Of a stretch of DNA of 64,000 nt, positions 54,383 through 64,000 are shown piece after piece. The DNA comes from Valencia hispanica (Eukaryota; Chordata; Actinopteri; Cyprinodontiformes; Valenciidae), in the NCBI GenBank assembly GCA_963556495.2, contig OY747714.1, forward strand, positions 50,715,041 to 50,779,040, in the 5' to 3' direction. The notes under the pieces were generated by a model. The model saw nothing but the letters and a program-made list of their open reading frames with translations, had not been told where the DNA came from and made no database searches. The position numbers and the translations under genes are program-made. Every line of letters starts with the position of its first letter. The stretch's first letter is position 1.

Positions 54383-54621
54383 GTAAGTCCTAAAGGTTCT
54401 TTAAGACCCGGTTCCGACAGACTGAAGGCCTGAGATTCTAGCTGGATCTGAGCAGGTTCGGTTCGGTTCTGCTCTGCTGCGTGTTTTTATCTTAACTGGT
54501 GACCAACTTCTGTTAGCTGCTAGCTGTTAGCTACCGCACATGTTGAGTTGAAGGACCCCCTTTAGCTGCCCTCGTAGATGCCGTTCTCTGAACGAAGCAA
54601 GAAAGCAGGGTTGCTATAGTA

Positions 54622-54885
54622 ACAGCAGATCTTCAACATATTTTGGTGCTAAGCCATGTAATGATTTATAAACTAGTAAAAGTATTTAGAAGTCTATTCT
54701 CTGAGCTACAGGGAGCCAGTGTAAGGACTTTAGAACTGGGGTGATGTTCTCTACTTTCCTGGTTCTAGTGAGGAACACGAGCAGCAGCGTTCTGGATCAG
54801 CTGCAGCTGTCTGATTGACTTTTTAGGCAGACCTGTGAAGACACTGTTACACTAATAAATCCTAGTAAAGATAAACGCATGGAAA
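54622..54885 (-). repeat. LINE internal fragment, near-identical to 51,752-52,015
   Basis: About 260 bases (caacatattttggtgctaag through ggcagacctgtgaaga) match the LINE copy 2.9 kb upstream, in the same orientation and with few differences. Neither the 3' tail nor a 5' end is present, so it did not arrive by ordinary LINE integration. Confidence 0.85.
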
Positions 54886-56165
54886 AATCGATTATTTTTC
54901 ATAATAATTACAGGAGGGAAAAAAGCAAAAGTCCGACGTGGCGCCTGGACGTTTGTAGGGGACAGACCGGTGGAAACATGGCTGAATATAGTGTTTTAGC
55001 GATGTGACATGAAATTTACAAAATACAACAAATATTTTGCACTTTTATTGTGAAAGATGGATCTTTGTTGTTGTGTATCATGTTGGCAGCAACATCTCCT
55101 TTTCCCCGGATGTCCACTTTATCGGTGCTGTCCGAGGCGTCCTCCCCGAGCTGCAGCTCATGTTTACCAGATGTCAGCCCAAGTGGAGCTTTAAGTATGA
55201 CACACGAAGGAAATGTCCTTCATTCCATCCCGGTGGCGACTAATGTGTGGCGGAGAGCAGCGTACTCATGGCTGGTAGATTAGTTTCTGAGTATGACAGG
55301 TGGCAAACATCCCATTGGTCAAACTGACACAAACACTATGAAAACGCTGCGAAGTTACAGTTCTGTATTAAATTGACAGCAAAAAAAAACAAAGACTGGA
55401 GTATAAACTTTAAGTGTCTTTGGAAGAATGATGCTTTTTATTTTCTATTACTTTGAATAGAAAATATTTATTTTCTCGGAATATATTTTCATATTTTTGT
55501 GTAATTTCTGTCCTGTAGAACTTAAAAAGGGAGCTATTAATATAGGCTTATTTTCTGATAAAGATGTATTATTTCTATTTACATTTTAAAGTCATTTATG
55601 TAATAGTTGACTTGTAAAAGCTGAATTGAAATTTAATTAATTATTCTTTCCAAGCACATTGAGCAGGAATACATTAATAAATATGTAAGTCAAAAGTGTT
55701 CTTTGAGTAAACAGAGCATGATTGATGTGTTTAAGGATTGGACCAAGTTTCTTTATCTATGGAAATCAAAATAAGGTCACCCTATATTATATTTTAATTG
55801 CCAACAAACATTTCATCTAGCTTTCATTGAAAACATGACCTACTATGAGTAAGACAATATATTGTGATTTTTAAAACTCAATTAAACAGTAGGAAAACTA
55901 TCACAGCATTCTAAACGCCCCAACCTGTTTCATACTTTAACACATCCAATTTTATTGCTAGATCTAGTTGGTCCACTGGAACGAAGAAGGTGACAACAGC
56001 CACAAACTACCAGTTATAGTTTTTAATTTTAGTACAAAAAATACTGTCATCATTAATGGTTCCATTCAAATCCTTAAAAAAGCGATTTTTTTCTTTTCTT
56101 TTTTTTATATCGATACAATATCGGGAAATAAAACATCGCGATATATCGGTGTAACGTTTTTTTTT
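54886..56165 (+). other. Cassette C intron 1, TE-rich
   Basis: It includes 55,303-55,525 (shared with 36,303-36,530) and a region near 56,100-56,160 with tatcgatacaatatcgggaa. No coding region can be supported. Confidence 0.5.
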
Positions 56166-56274
56166 CTTAGATCCCTAGTGTTAGTTGAGTTCCAAGTCTA
56201 ACTTGAGCATTCAGTCTGTCAAAGAAAGTTTTAAAATAAGAGTCATTTGGTGATGAAGATGAAAGTGATGATTT

Positions 56275-57262
56275 AATTCAAGTTAAATTAAAAAATACTT
56301 TATTGATCCCAGAGGGAAATTAAGAGTTGTTGTAGCTCATACAAGTAATTCTTTAAGGCGTTGTTGTAGGTCATAGGTTGTTGATGGCTGTGGGCAGGAA
56401 GGATTTCCTGTTGTGGTCTGTATTGCAGCAAAACTGAAGAAGCCTCCGACTGAAGTTGCTATGTTGTTGTATGACTGTCTCATGAAGAGGATGCTCAGGG
56501 TTTTCCATAATCTTTTTGATTTTATGAAGAATCCTTCTTTGCATCACCATCTCCAGATGTTCCACAGTCGTCCCTAGAACAGAACCAAAACAGAACTATC
56601 CTTCTTTATCAGGTTGTTGAGCCTTTTTAAGTCCCTGGCTCTGGTGCTGCTACCACAACAGATGATGGCTGAAGAGATTACACTCTCCACAACAGACTTG
56701 TAGAAGATTTGCAGCATATTGCTGCAAATCTCTGTCTGCTCCTACAGTCAGGAAGCCTGGCAGAGAGATGTTGAAGTTGGGGCTATGATCCTGCAGCCAC
56801 GTCTCAGTGAAACACACAATACCGCATTCGTGATACTATGGCTGAATCCTTGTAAGGGCTTGGAGTTCATCCATCTTGTTAGTCAGTGATCTCACATTGC
56901 CCACTGTGATTGATGGACGAGTTGGTTTAAACTTCCTCCTTCTCTGTCTCCTTTTTGCTCCTGCTCTCCTCAACACCTCCTCCTTCTCAACTCTTCAGGG
57001 ATTTGTGGCTTCAGTTGAGGCGTTATTTCAGCTTTTGTGATGTTAATTGGCTGCTCCCGGCTGTAAACCACCTTGTTGCCATGGCTATGCATCATAACAA
57101 GTTATCAAAAAGTGAAGAATTAACAGCAAAAATTCTACCAGCTTCACAGCACCAAAAACTAGAAAGTATACAGCTTCCAAAAGTGTAATCTTTCCCCAAG
57201 AAAACGGATGGACCAACGTCCGAAAAATCAACTCAACATGCAGCCACCCAGAGCAGCTCAAT
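56275..57262 (-). mobile_element. Non-LTR element, internally deleted
   Basis: The low end has the LINE 3' terminus (tttattgatcccagagggaaattaag on the + strand). The minus frame gives VMQRRILHKIKKIMENPEHP, LHETVIQQHSNF and HNRKSFLPTAINN, an RT-family C-terminus, then jumps to endonuclease N-terminal text (PSITVGNVRSLTNKMDELQA, CFTETWLQDHSPNFNI). The RT core is absent. The insertion interrupts the intron block shared with cassette A. Confidence 0.75.
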
Positions 57263-58190
57263 TCTAGAAAGTGAAAATGATGATAAACTCTGTACATCCC
57301 GGCTTGTTTTGTCCTGCTGAAGAAGCAGGGAGCACTTGTTCTCGGGTTTTCTCAAATGTTTTGGAAAGTCCAGTGTTTTGTGGTTGAGATATCAGAACAT
57401 GTTGGAGGTCAGCAGTCTTAATCCAACCATGTTTAGATAACGTTCTTTCTCTCTGAAGAGATGTTTTGCACCACAGAATATTTTAAAGTTATTAATAAAG
57501 GATTTTGGGCTGTCTGTGCAGGTGTTTTTAAGCCAAGTTTTATATGCAAATGTTGTACCTGATTTTTACTATGCATTATATTTTTGCATAATTACTCAAT
57601 TAATTAAAAAAAAAGTTAACCTAGTTAGCGCTAGCCACCGGTAGCATAACTACGGTAATGCTACAAACTACCGTAAAGTCCAAAACTCGATTCTTTCAAA
57701 TGTATATAACTTCACAGGGTGGTGTATAGTGTGCAACGTAACGTTCTAACGAATAAAGACTGTTTCTATTTCTTCGTATAACGAAAAGTTATCACTTAAC
57801 TTCAACTCACCTTGTTGTCTCCACACTTCACACGGGAATCAATAAATATGCACTTCCGGTATACTTCGAATAAACTTACAGTCCTGACAGCTTCCGGTCC
57901 TAACAGCGGAGGGGACCTCACATTGCAGGTCAACAAGGAAGGTTCCTGAGAATGGAGGTCTGCAGCCAGATTCTCTTGAAAACTATCACTTATGTTTGTT
58001 GCTCATTAAAATGTTAAAAGTTCAAAACCAGGTCAAAAGTTAATCCAGTCACTGGAGAAACCATTAGTCTTTTAGAGAGGGAGATAAATCTGGGAGTCAT
58101 CTGCATAGCGATGGAAGATATTCCATGTTTTCTGAACTAAAGCTCCTTTTCTATTTGGGTCGGATCGGCCTGGGCCTGGTCGGGTCATCT
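57263..58190 (+). other. Cassette C intron 1 continuation
   Basis: 57,270-57,540 is the continuation of the A-shared block. 57,600-58,190 has no recognised element. Confidence 0.6.
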
Positions 58191-58194
58191 CAGC

Positions 58195-58690
58195 CCAGCA
58201 TGGCCTGGTTGTGTTTCCATTGCCATCTCAGGAACACCGCAGTGGGTGAGGACATGGGCAGGCTTAGCGTAGCAAAGTTCCTGTAGGAATCAGTCATCAC
58301 TCCCCGTTTTCCGACATTACAGATGCCGATGCTGAAGCCGATATCTAGCTCACGCTCTCTTCCGTTGCTCGCTGGCCTTTCACCATAAATGCTGTCCTTT
58401 TCTACAAAGCATTCTAGTGCTTGCAGTTTGCCACACTCCAGCCATTGTGGTCCTTCACAGCCCGACTAGAAGTGCTTTGCAGAAATGGATGACATTTATG
58501 ATGAAAGGCCGGCGAGCAAAGGGAGAGAGAGTGGGCTAGAAACCGGCTCCAGCATCGGCATCTGTAATGTCGGAAAACTGTGAGTGATTCTGACTGGAAC
58601 TTTGCTACTCTGAGCCCGCCCATGTCCTCACCCACTGCCACGGTCCTGAGATTACAATGGAAACACAACCAGGGATGAGACTACCCTTGT
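58195..58690. repeat. Long fold-back element
   Basis: Left-arm blocks tggttgtgtttccattgcc, cccgttttccgacattacag and ggcctttcaccataaatg recur inverted in the right arm as catttatgatgaaaggcc, ctgtaatgtcggaaaact and caatggaaacacaacc. The arms cover nearly the whole element with a centre near 58,450. A one-armed copy is at 13,863-13,985. Confidence 0.85.
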
Positions 58691-58824
58691 GGAAAGGGGG
58701 GCATTACCTGAAGTGACCATAATAGTTTTTACTATGCCCTGATTGGATATAGTGTGTACTTTCTTCATTATAGTAGCTCAAAGTCTTAGAAATGGTTAAC
58801 CTCATCAGCTGTCATTTCTTACAG

Positions 58825-58905
58825 GGGTTCAACTCAGAACATTTCTCCCAAGAGCTGCAGCTGAAGAATCAGAACATCTAAAGACAAAAGAGCTCCTGGA
58901 GCAGA
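58825..58905 (+). other. Cassette C exon 2, untranslated leader
   Basis: The acceptor atttcttacag ends at 58,824. The leader matches cassette A nearly base for base. Confidence 0.7.
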
Positions 58906-59382
58906 ATGGAGGAGGAGAACCGGGAGATAAAGACTGAGCTGAAGGAGGAGAACCATGAGATGGAGATTGGGATGAAGGAAGAGAACCATGAGATGAAGAT
59001 TGGGATGAAGGAAGAGAACCATGAGATGAAGATTGGGGTGAAGGAGGAGAACCATGAGATGGAGATTGGGGTGAAGGAGGAAAACCATGAGGTAAAACAG
59101 GAGAACCATGAGTTGAACATTGAGGTGGAGGAGGAGAACCATGAGATAAAGACTGAGATGAAGGAAGAGAACCATGAGGTGAACATTGAGGTGGAGGACA
59201 AGAACCATGAGATGAAGACTGAGATGAAGGAGGAGAACCATGAGGAAAAGCAGGAAGAAAACCATGAGATTAACATTGAGGAGGAGGAAGAGAACCAGGA
59301 GGAATACCAGGACCAAGAGGAGGACCACCATGACCTGAACACCACAAACCAGACCCAACCAGCCACCCCCTCTGGTCTACAG
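58906..59382 (+). CDS. Acidic repeat exon of zinc-finger gene family, cassette C
   Basis: It encodes 159 residues starting MEEENREIKTELKEENHEME. The core is a run of 11-12-residue units EENHEM(K/E)IG(M/V)K, then a more varied EVNIEVEDKNHEM part, and the exon ends DHHDLNTTNQTQPATPSGLQ at a phase-0 donor (CAG|GTCAGTG). No known domain; acidic, charged, probably helical. By comparison with gene B it should be followed by a C2H2 finger exon, which is not found up to 64,000. In B the gap is 7.1 kb, so it could lie outside the window. Confidence 0.7.
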
Positions 59383-60660
59383 GTCAGTGTTGGGGTCTTT
59401 ATCATTTTTACAGGAATCAAAACGACATGAAATCAACAAGAATAAAGAAACAGAAAATAGTTTGTTGTGCAACAGGAAGTGCAAAAATGTTTGGCTCACA
59501 GAACCATTTATAATTATTATTTTAATTATTAATGACTTGTAAGTTTCTTTTATTAATTCGGGGCACCACCTTCATCTTAAAGAGCAACTCACCCCCTACC
59601 AGAGTCTTACTCCAGCTTCATTTCCTGTTTGAAAAATGCCGAATAAAGAGGGGTTGCCTGGAGGACCGAGGGATGCGCTGGGGTAGAGGGCTGGGCGGCA
59701 TAAACACTTCCTTGCTATTCAAACTCCAACTTACTACAGAGGCGTGGCCGAGGCTTGGCTTGTTTTATACTCTACAGCAAACAGGATGGCTGTCAGCCAT
59801 AGAGGCTGAGCCAATAGCAATGCTAGATTCAAATTCAAGTACAGTGTTTGTTCAGTTTTAACCTGAAGTCTGCGTCACACTGGCGGTTTTTGGTAGAACA
59901 TTTGTATTTTAACTAAAATACTCAAAATATTGACCTCACTTGTAGACAACACTATTAGACACTCATTTATACAGTTTTTCAGCAAAACAAAGTTGATTTG
60001 GGGGTGAGTTGCTCTTTAAGAAGGAATCTTGACCCAAACACCAAGTCTCTTATTAAGCAATGATTTTGATGCCGTGGGATGACATAATTGCGCACAAACA
60101 CACTAGAATAAGCACAAACAACTTCTCTACAAAGTATGAGAATTTATTAATATAATAGATCAACCTTACAGTCAAAGTATTCGGTCAGTAAATTCTATAC
60201 CTACACTACCAACATGAAACCTAACTAGGAAGCCGATCATAGAAAATGAATAATATGCAAGCTAGTCAAATCAACTAACAAATGAGTAAAGCTAATGAAA
60301 CAAGAATGGAACAATGATAAACATCAGTAGACAACATAACAATCATAGTTGACCATTTAATGAGATGAAGGGAAGGAGGTGTGTGTGTGTGTGGCTAAAT
60401 GAGGGGGGTTCCAGGGCTGTACGTTAACTTTTTTACCTTATAGCACTGGTGCTACACAGGTTGATTGTTTTTTAGCACAGACACAACATTTGTAGCACCA
60501 ACACAAAATGTATTACAATCTCCAAAAATCAACTGTAGTGCACCTCATTATTTCAACACAAATAATAGAAATCTAAACCTCTAGCACAAGCAGAAATTGT
60601 ATTTTGCTATTTTGACCATTTTTCTGTCACAAGCCTCTCAGATGCACTGGATCTGGACAT
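59383..60660 (+). other. Downstream segment duplicated with cassette A
   Basis: Paralogous to 14,583-16,290 minus the 570-base insertion there. No finger or other coding exon was seen. Confidence 0.75.
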
Positions 60661-61490
60661 TTGTCTGGAACTGTATGTTCCCCAAATGTCCGGTGAATAT
60701 TTCTTCAACCACTTGCAGCTGTACATGGTGGACTTTCAGTCAGTGTGTAACATTAACTGTTATTATACACATTTGGTTGATATCAGTCATATGATATTAA
60801 AATGTAAAAACAGTAATTAATAATTCATCGCAGTCAAACCAGCTATTCCTAAAGACTCCCCCTCTGCTGCCTTATTTTATGTCAACATCTTGCTCCGTCC
60901 TTCCATCTGTCTCAAAGCAGCGGAAGCTGTGCTCTATGCACGCAACAATCCAATGCTTGAAACATGCTTAAACTGCATTAATAACCATCAAAACACAGTG
61001 ATATGGCGTTTTTACAGCCATGTGACTGTGTTACGCACATGTCTGAGGAGGAAAAGCGGTGTGAACAGTCCCCGGGGATCCGATGCTCGCTCTCACCTGC
61101 CTTATCTTTATCTCTGCAGCGGAGTCTGTGCTCCGTGCATCAAACAATCTCGTGCTTGATACGTATTTAAACTGCTTTAATTACCACCAAAGCTCTTAAT
61201 TTGGCATTTCTGCAGCCATCAGCACCGTAACCTATGGAAACCAGCTGTGTGAAACAATGATCCCTATGAACGTAACTGTCATTGAATGGACATTTTTTTA
61301 CCGTCATCCTTCATGATGTTCAGCACGCAGATCGCAGCACTTCATTTCCGCAGCACTGAGACTCTTCTGTTCCAAAAGTCAATGTATGTACATGATAAAA
61401 TTGTTCAAACAGCTTGCTGTGTAAATGTTTTAGTTAATTTTTTTAATGTTGAAAACGTAATAATATTGAAATGTTTCAGATAAGTTAAAA
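60661..61490. other. No recognised gene
   Basis: A frame of 89 codons at 60,890-61,159 has no recognised homology. An internal repeat is visible: gctgtgctctatgcac..caatgcttgaaacatgctta against tctgtgctccgtgcat..ctcgtgcttgatacgtattta. Nothing else identified. Confidence 0.4.
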
Positions 61491-61497
61491 TAGTTTG

Positions 61498-61770
61498 TAC
61501 CACTTTACAATTAGGCTCCCCTTTATAAGTGGCCAATAAATAGTTTATAGTTGTATTGTTGTTAATCATTAATCACTTTACAAATAATTCAAAGTGTTTA
61601 TCATGCATTAAAGGCAAAAAGGAGATGAAACTGACAAGTTTTCCTCTGAGCAGTGAACCAGTTCTTTTCACCTACGTATAGAGCATATTCATTTACGGAT
61701 AATAATAAATAACATATCTATAAACTATTTACTAGTAATTCCAAGGGGAGCCTTATTGTAAAGTGGTACC
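61498..61770. repeat. MITE with 27-bp inverted ends
   Basis: The left end taccactttacaattaggct (then cccctt) is mirrored by the right end aaggggagccttattgtaaagtggta. The inside is AT-rich, with no coding content. The superfamily is not assigned. Confidence 0.85.
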
Positions 61771-62007
61771 ACATTTTTATCGTAGAAATCGTGCTAGATT
61801 CCCAAGAACACATTCTATTAGAATATTTTCTTCTTTTTAGTCTTATACTGCCTTTTATAATGTTCAAAAGAGCCCATTTTCTTTTGGCTTACACATTTTG
61901 GAATACAGTGGGTGAAATATGTGACATGTCATGCATTTAAATGCTATTACATGCTTTATCAATATATATTTTGAGATTAAAATTAAAGCCACTATTTCTT
62001 TTTAAAG

Positions 62008-62535
62008 ATGACAATACAAAAGAGCACCTCGAACTGCCCCATCTGCAGGAAGCCGCTCGCCGCCATGACCCAGCACCTGCGCCGTGTCCACCATATCAGG
62101 AATTCGGAGGAGAGGTCCATCCTCTTAAAGATCGCGGCCGGGCGAATCAACATCCGGGCAGAGCGATGTCCCATGTCCGGGTGCAGCTACGATGGGCCCC
62201 GGTGCGACAAGCACCTCCGCATGGCTCATCCTGAGCTGTCGGCAGAAGAGGGGAAGCTGCAAAGCGACATGCTGAAGGAGAGGGTGGGCATGCGGCTCCT
62301 CAGGGAGCTTAGGGCCACTAATCCTTCTCCTCCCCTGAGCTCCACTTTGGACCTGGGTCCCGAATGTGAGGAGGGGGCTGACCTGGGCCCCCCTGTGATC
62401 CCTCCCAGCTTCGATTGCGCCGGCTGCAGCAAATGGTACAGGGAGGCCAGGAAAGCGAACGAAGAGCTGTCCAAGCTCAGGGCCTCCTGCCGGCTGCTGC
62501 ACCGGCGCTATCTTCGACTGAGAAAGAAATGCAGG
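62008..62535 (+). CDS. Cys/His zinc-binding-type protein, exon 1
   Basis: The exon encodes 176 residues starting at an ATG directly after an acceptor-like ttctttttaaag. Two finger-like motifs are seen: CPICRKPLAAMTQHLRRVHH (about residues 11-30) and CPMSGCSYDGPRCDKHLRMA (about 54-73) with the following H. Further on there is a Pro-rich linker, FDCAGCSKWYREARKANEEL and a basic C-terminal helix (RRYLRLRKKC). It ends in phase 0 at AGG|GTGAGG. GC content and codon use differ sharply from the AT-rich surroundings. Similar proteins recur as uncharacterised, often transposon-associated, families in fish; I cannot name the family. Confidence 0.65.
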
Positions 62536-62734
62536 GTGAGGCACAACTGACAAACATTTAGTAAACTAAATGGTGGAGTTTTGCAAAAGAAGGTTCAATA
62601 CATATTTAAAAATCAATGATCTTATCTAAACAATCTCCTTATATACTTTTGCTCAAAAGCCAAGATAGTTGCCTCAAGTGTCATCCAATATGTAATGCAT
62701 TTTGATGATCTGTAACATGTTAATCTGTTTATAG

Positions 62735-62803
62735 AAAACCATCATCACTACAGCAGAATCAGAGGAGGAGGACGATTCTGCATCTTCTTATGTTGGCTGC
62801 TAA
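62735..62803 (+). CDS. Cys/His zinc-binding-type protein, exon 2
   Basis: After the acceptor tctgtttatag, 22 codons (KTIITTAESEEEDDSASSYV then GC) and a TAA complete a protein of 198 residues in phase with exon 1. The acidic Ser-rich tail EEEDDSAS could be a phosphorylation or interaction segment. Confidence 0.6.
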   Translation, partial: KTIITTAESEEEDDSASSYVGC

Positions 62804-64000
62804 AGGAGGAACAGCCTCTCTGGATCTCTCGCCTTATTTTCATTTCTTAGCTATTGCTGCTTTTTTCTTAGTTGCTTTATAAGCCAGCCTCTGAAGTTAC
62901 TGTGTTAGACCAGATTTCTTTTTTTGGATTACTTTTTGAAGGACTGTGAAATAACAAAATGCCGTTTTTGCTCAGCTGAGGACTTGAACAAACTGCTCCA
63001 AAGAATGGACGCTATAGAGAGAAAGATTTGTCACCTTGAAGTGAATGTGGAAGTCAACACTGAATATAGATGTGAGACGACTTTAACGATTATTACACAC
63101 AAGGAGAAATGACCCGGCAGGCCTTTGTTGATTGCTACTCAGTCCAGCAGTCTTGGACAGAAGCCACAGGAGAACACTACACCCCCAGCAAAAACAAGGT
63201 TCTTGACTGGAAAGACACTGCATTCACAGTTTGATGAAGACTGGCTGCACATCTACACCTGCTCTGAGGTTGAAAAAAACTAAAGAAATTCTAACCCAAT
63301 ACGAGAGACAATACTCCACATGGAATCCCACTGAAAAACAGATGTGCAGCCCCTCAGAAGACACTGCAAACCCCTGGAACAGCGAAGGTTGCCGGGAGAA
63401 ATTAAGCCACAAGAAGCGGGCATACAAGAAAGTAAGGTTCATACGGCTTCTTGAAATCGTTGAAAATTCTAGAATTTTAACAAGGTGTTTTTAAGATCTT
63501 AAAGGTGTTTGATTTTAGTATAACGTCCTTGTAAATGGTTGACATTCTATATGCACCGTTTTGCTGTGTAAAACACCTAAAAACCTCAATTTGATATTTT
63601 TATTTTTTAAATAAAATAAAAGGTCTCTCTTCCACTCAGTGGTTAGTTTCTTTTTGTAAACCCGGCATGTGAGCAGTAGACATCACCTGATGAATATACC
63701 AGCCACTGCACTAGCGGCATCCTCTGGCATAAATATGAAGTGCATCTACTTTGAGCAGGTTCTAGTGAAGCACATCTCTGGTGAGTGGGGCAAAACAACA
63801 TGCCAGGCGGTTGACGTTACGACCGCTGGCGTGAAGTTAAGTACAAAGTTGGGCTGAAACGAGGACCAAATCCTCAAATGGCTTCATGCAAGAAGGACCT
63901 GCAGCTCTTTGCGACGGTAGAGTCGGCACTCGAGCCATGCTAAAGGTAAGCTGTGGTGGTGGGAGGTTAAGTTAGCATACAAGTTTGCATGTAAAATACA
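62804..64000. other. No confident gene; short coiled-coil frame
   Basis: A frame at 62,924-63,112 (+) encodes LNKLLQRMDAIERKICHLEV, a plausible coiled coil after a C-x2-C (CRFCSAED). A 63,231-63,494 frame has KLSHKKRAYKKVR, with a gtaagg donor-like site after YKK. They may be further exons of the gene at 62,008 or of a transposon, but phase and splice sites do not connect convincingly. Confidence 0.35.

Noticed and set aside
54167..54433. Open frame across cassette C exon 1 with a poly-Ser run
   Set aside because: Runs through the shared donor site, starts in a CTC microsatellite and is not conserved in B; exon 1 is best taken as non-coding.
56371..56565. Independent small gene on the minus strand
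   Set aside because: Its end (HNRKSFLPTAINN) is the C-terminus of a non-LTR RT and continues into a LINE 3' terminus.
58834..59420. Minus-strand frames of 174 and 180 codons opposite cassette C exon 2
   Set aside because: Low-complexity shadows (LMVLLLH, SWFSSF) of the acidic repeat.

Overview
This window is vertebrate nuclear DNA, almost certainly from a teleost fish. It is intron-rich and AT-leaning and has no operons. It is packed with fish-type mobile elements: L2/Maui-like and L1/Tx1-like LINEs, Tc1-like, hAT, Harbinger/IS4EU and THAP (P-like) transposons, a tRNA-derived SINE and several MITEs. Its main host gene belongs to a C2H2 zinc-finger family with an acidic, glutamate-rich N-terminal exon. 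The species cannot be named from the sequence alone. Exon models come from splice-site consensus, reading-frame phase and paralogue comparison, not from transcripts.

The backbone is three related 5' gene cassettes on the + strand. Each has a non-coding first exon ending in a GTAAGTCC donor, then a 24-36 bp-unit repeat exon encoding a Glu/Lys/Asn-rich acidic segment that ends in phase 0 at Leu-Gln/GTCAGTG. Cassette A has exon 1 ending at 5203 and exon 2 at 14124-14582. Cassette B has exon 1 ending at 27151 and exon 2 at 29969-30513. Cassette C has exon 1 ending at 54382 and exon 2 at 58825-59382. Only B has a zinc-finger exon in the window (37603-38856, 14 C2H2 fingers). It joins B exon 2 in frame and gives a predicted protein of about 594 residues. 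A has no finger exon of its own; C's could lie beyond the window. A and C share more intron and downstream sequence with each other than with B.

Region by region: 0-5 kb is a graveyard of LINE pieces, a Tc1 relic, a THAP-element fragment and a 34-unit TATC microsatellite. From 5.3 to 10.5 kb a complete L1-type LINE (- strand, 16-bp target duplication) is inserted in intron 1 of cassette A. 10.7-13.9 kb holds LINE and MITE fragments and a G-rich minisatellite. 17.4-19.4 kb holds an internally deleted hAT with a BED finger, and a hAT relic split by a TTAA-flanked MITE. 19.6-21.3 kb carries a two-exon gene for a coiled-coil protein with an 11-residue repeat and a possible BEN-like C-terminus. 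22.4-26.5 kb holds a Harbinger 5' part followed by a decayed SGNH-type LINE. 30.9-33.4 kb, in intron 2 of gene B, is a THAP/DDE_Tnp_4 (IS4EU-like) transposon. 34-37.4 kb has LINE, fold-back and Tc1 relics.

Downstream of the zinc-finger exon come a SINE (39.2 kb), a LINE 3' end (to 41.0 kb), and a large L2-like LINE at 41.4-46.3 kb whose two oppositely oriented parts fit twin-primed integration. 48.2-49.8 kb holds the start of a secreted leucine-rich-repeat gene that appears truncated. 50-53.7 kb has Tc1 and LINE relics. 54-60.7 kb is cassette C with its own TE load, including a fold-back element. 62.0-62.8 kb holds a small two-exon gene for a Cys/His zinc-binding-type protein. The genes do not form a pathway; what links them is segmental duplication and transposon insertion around one zinc-finger family.
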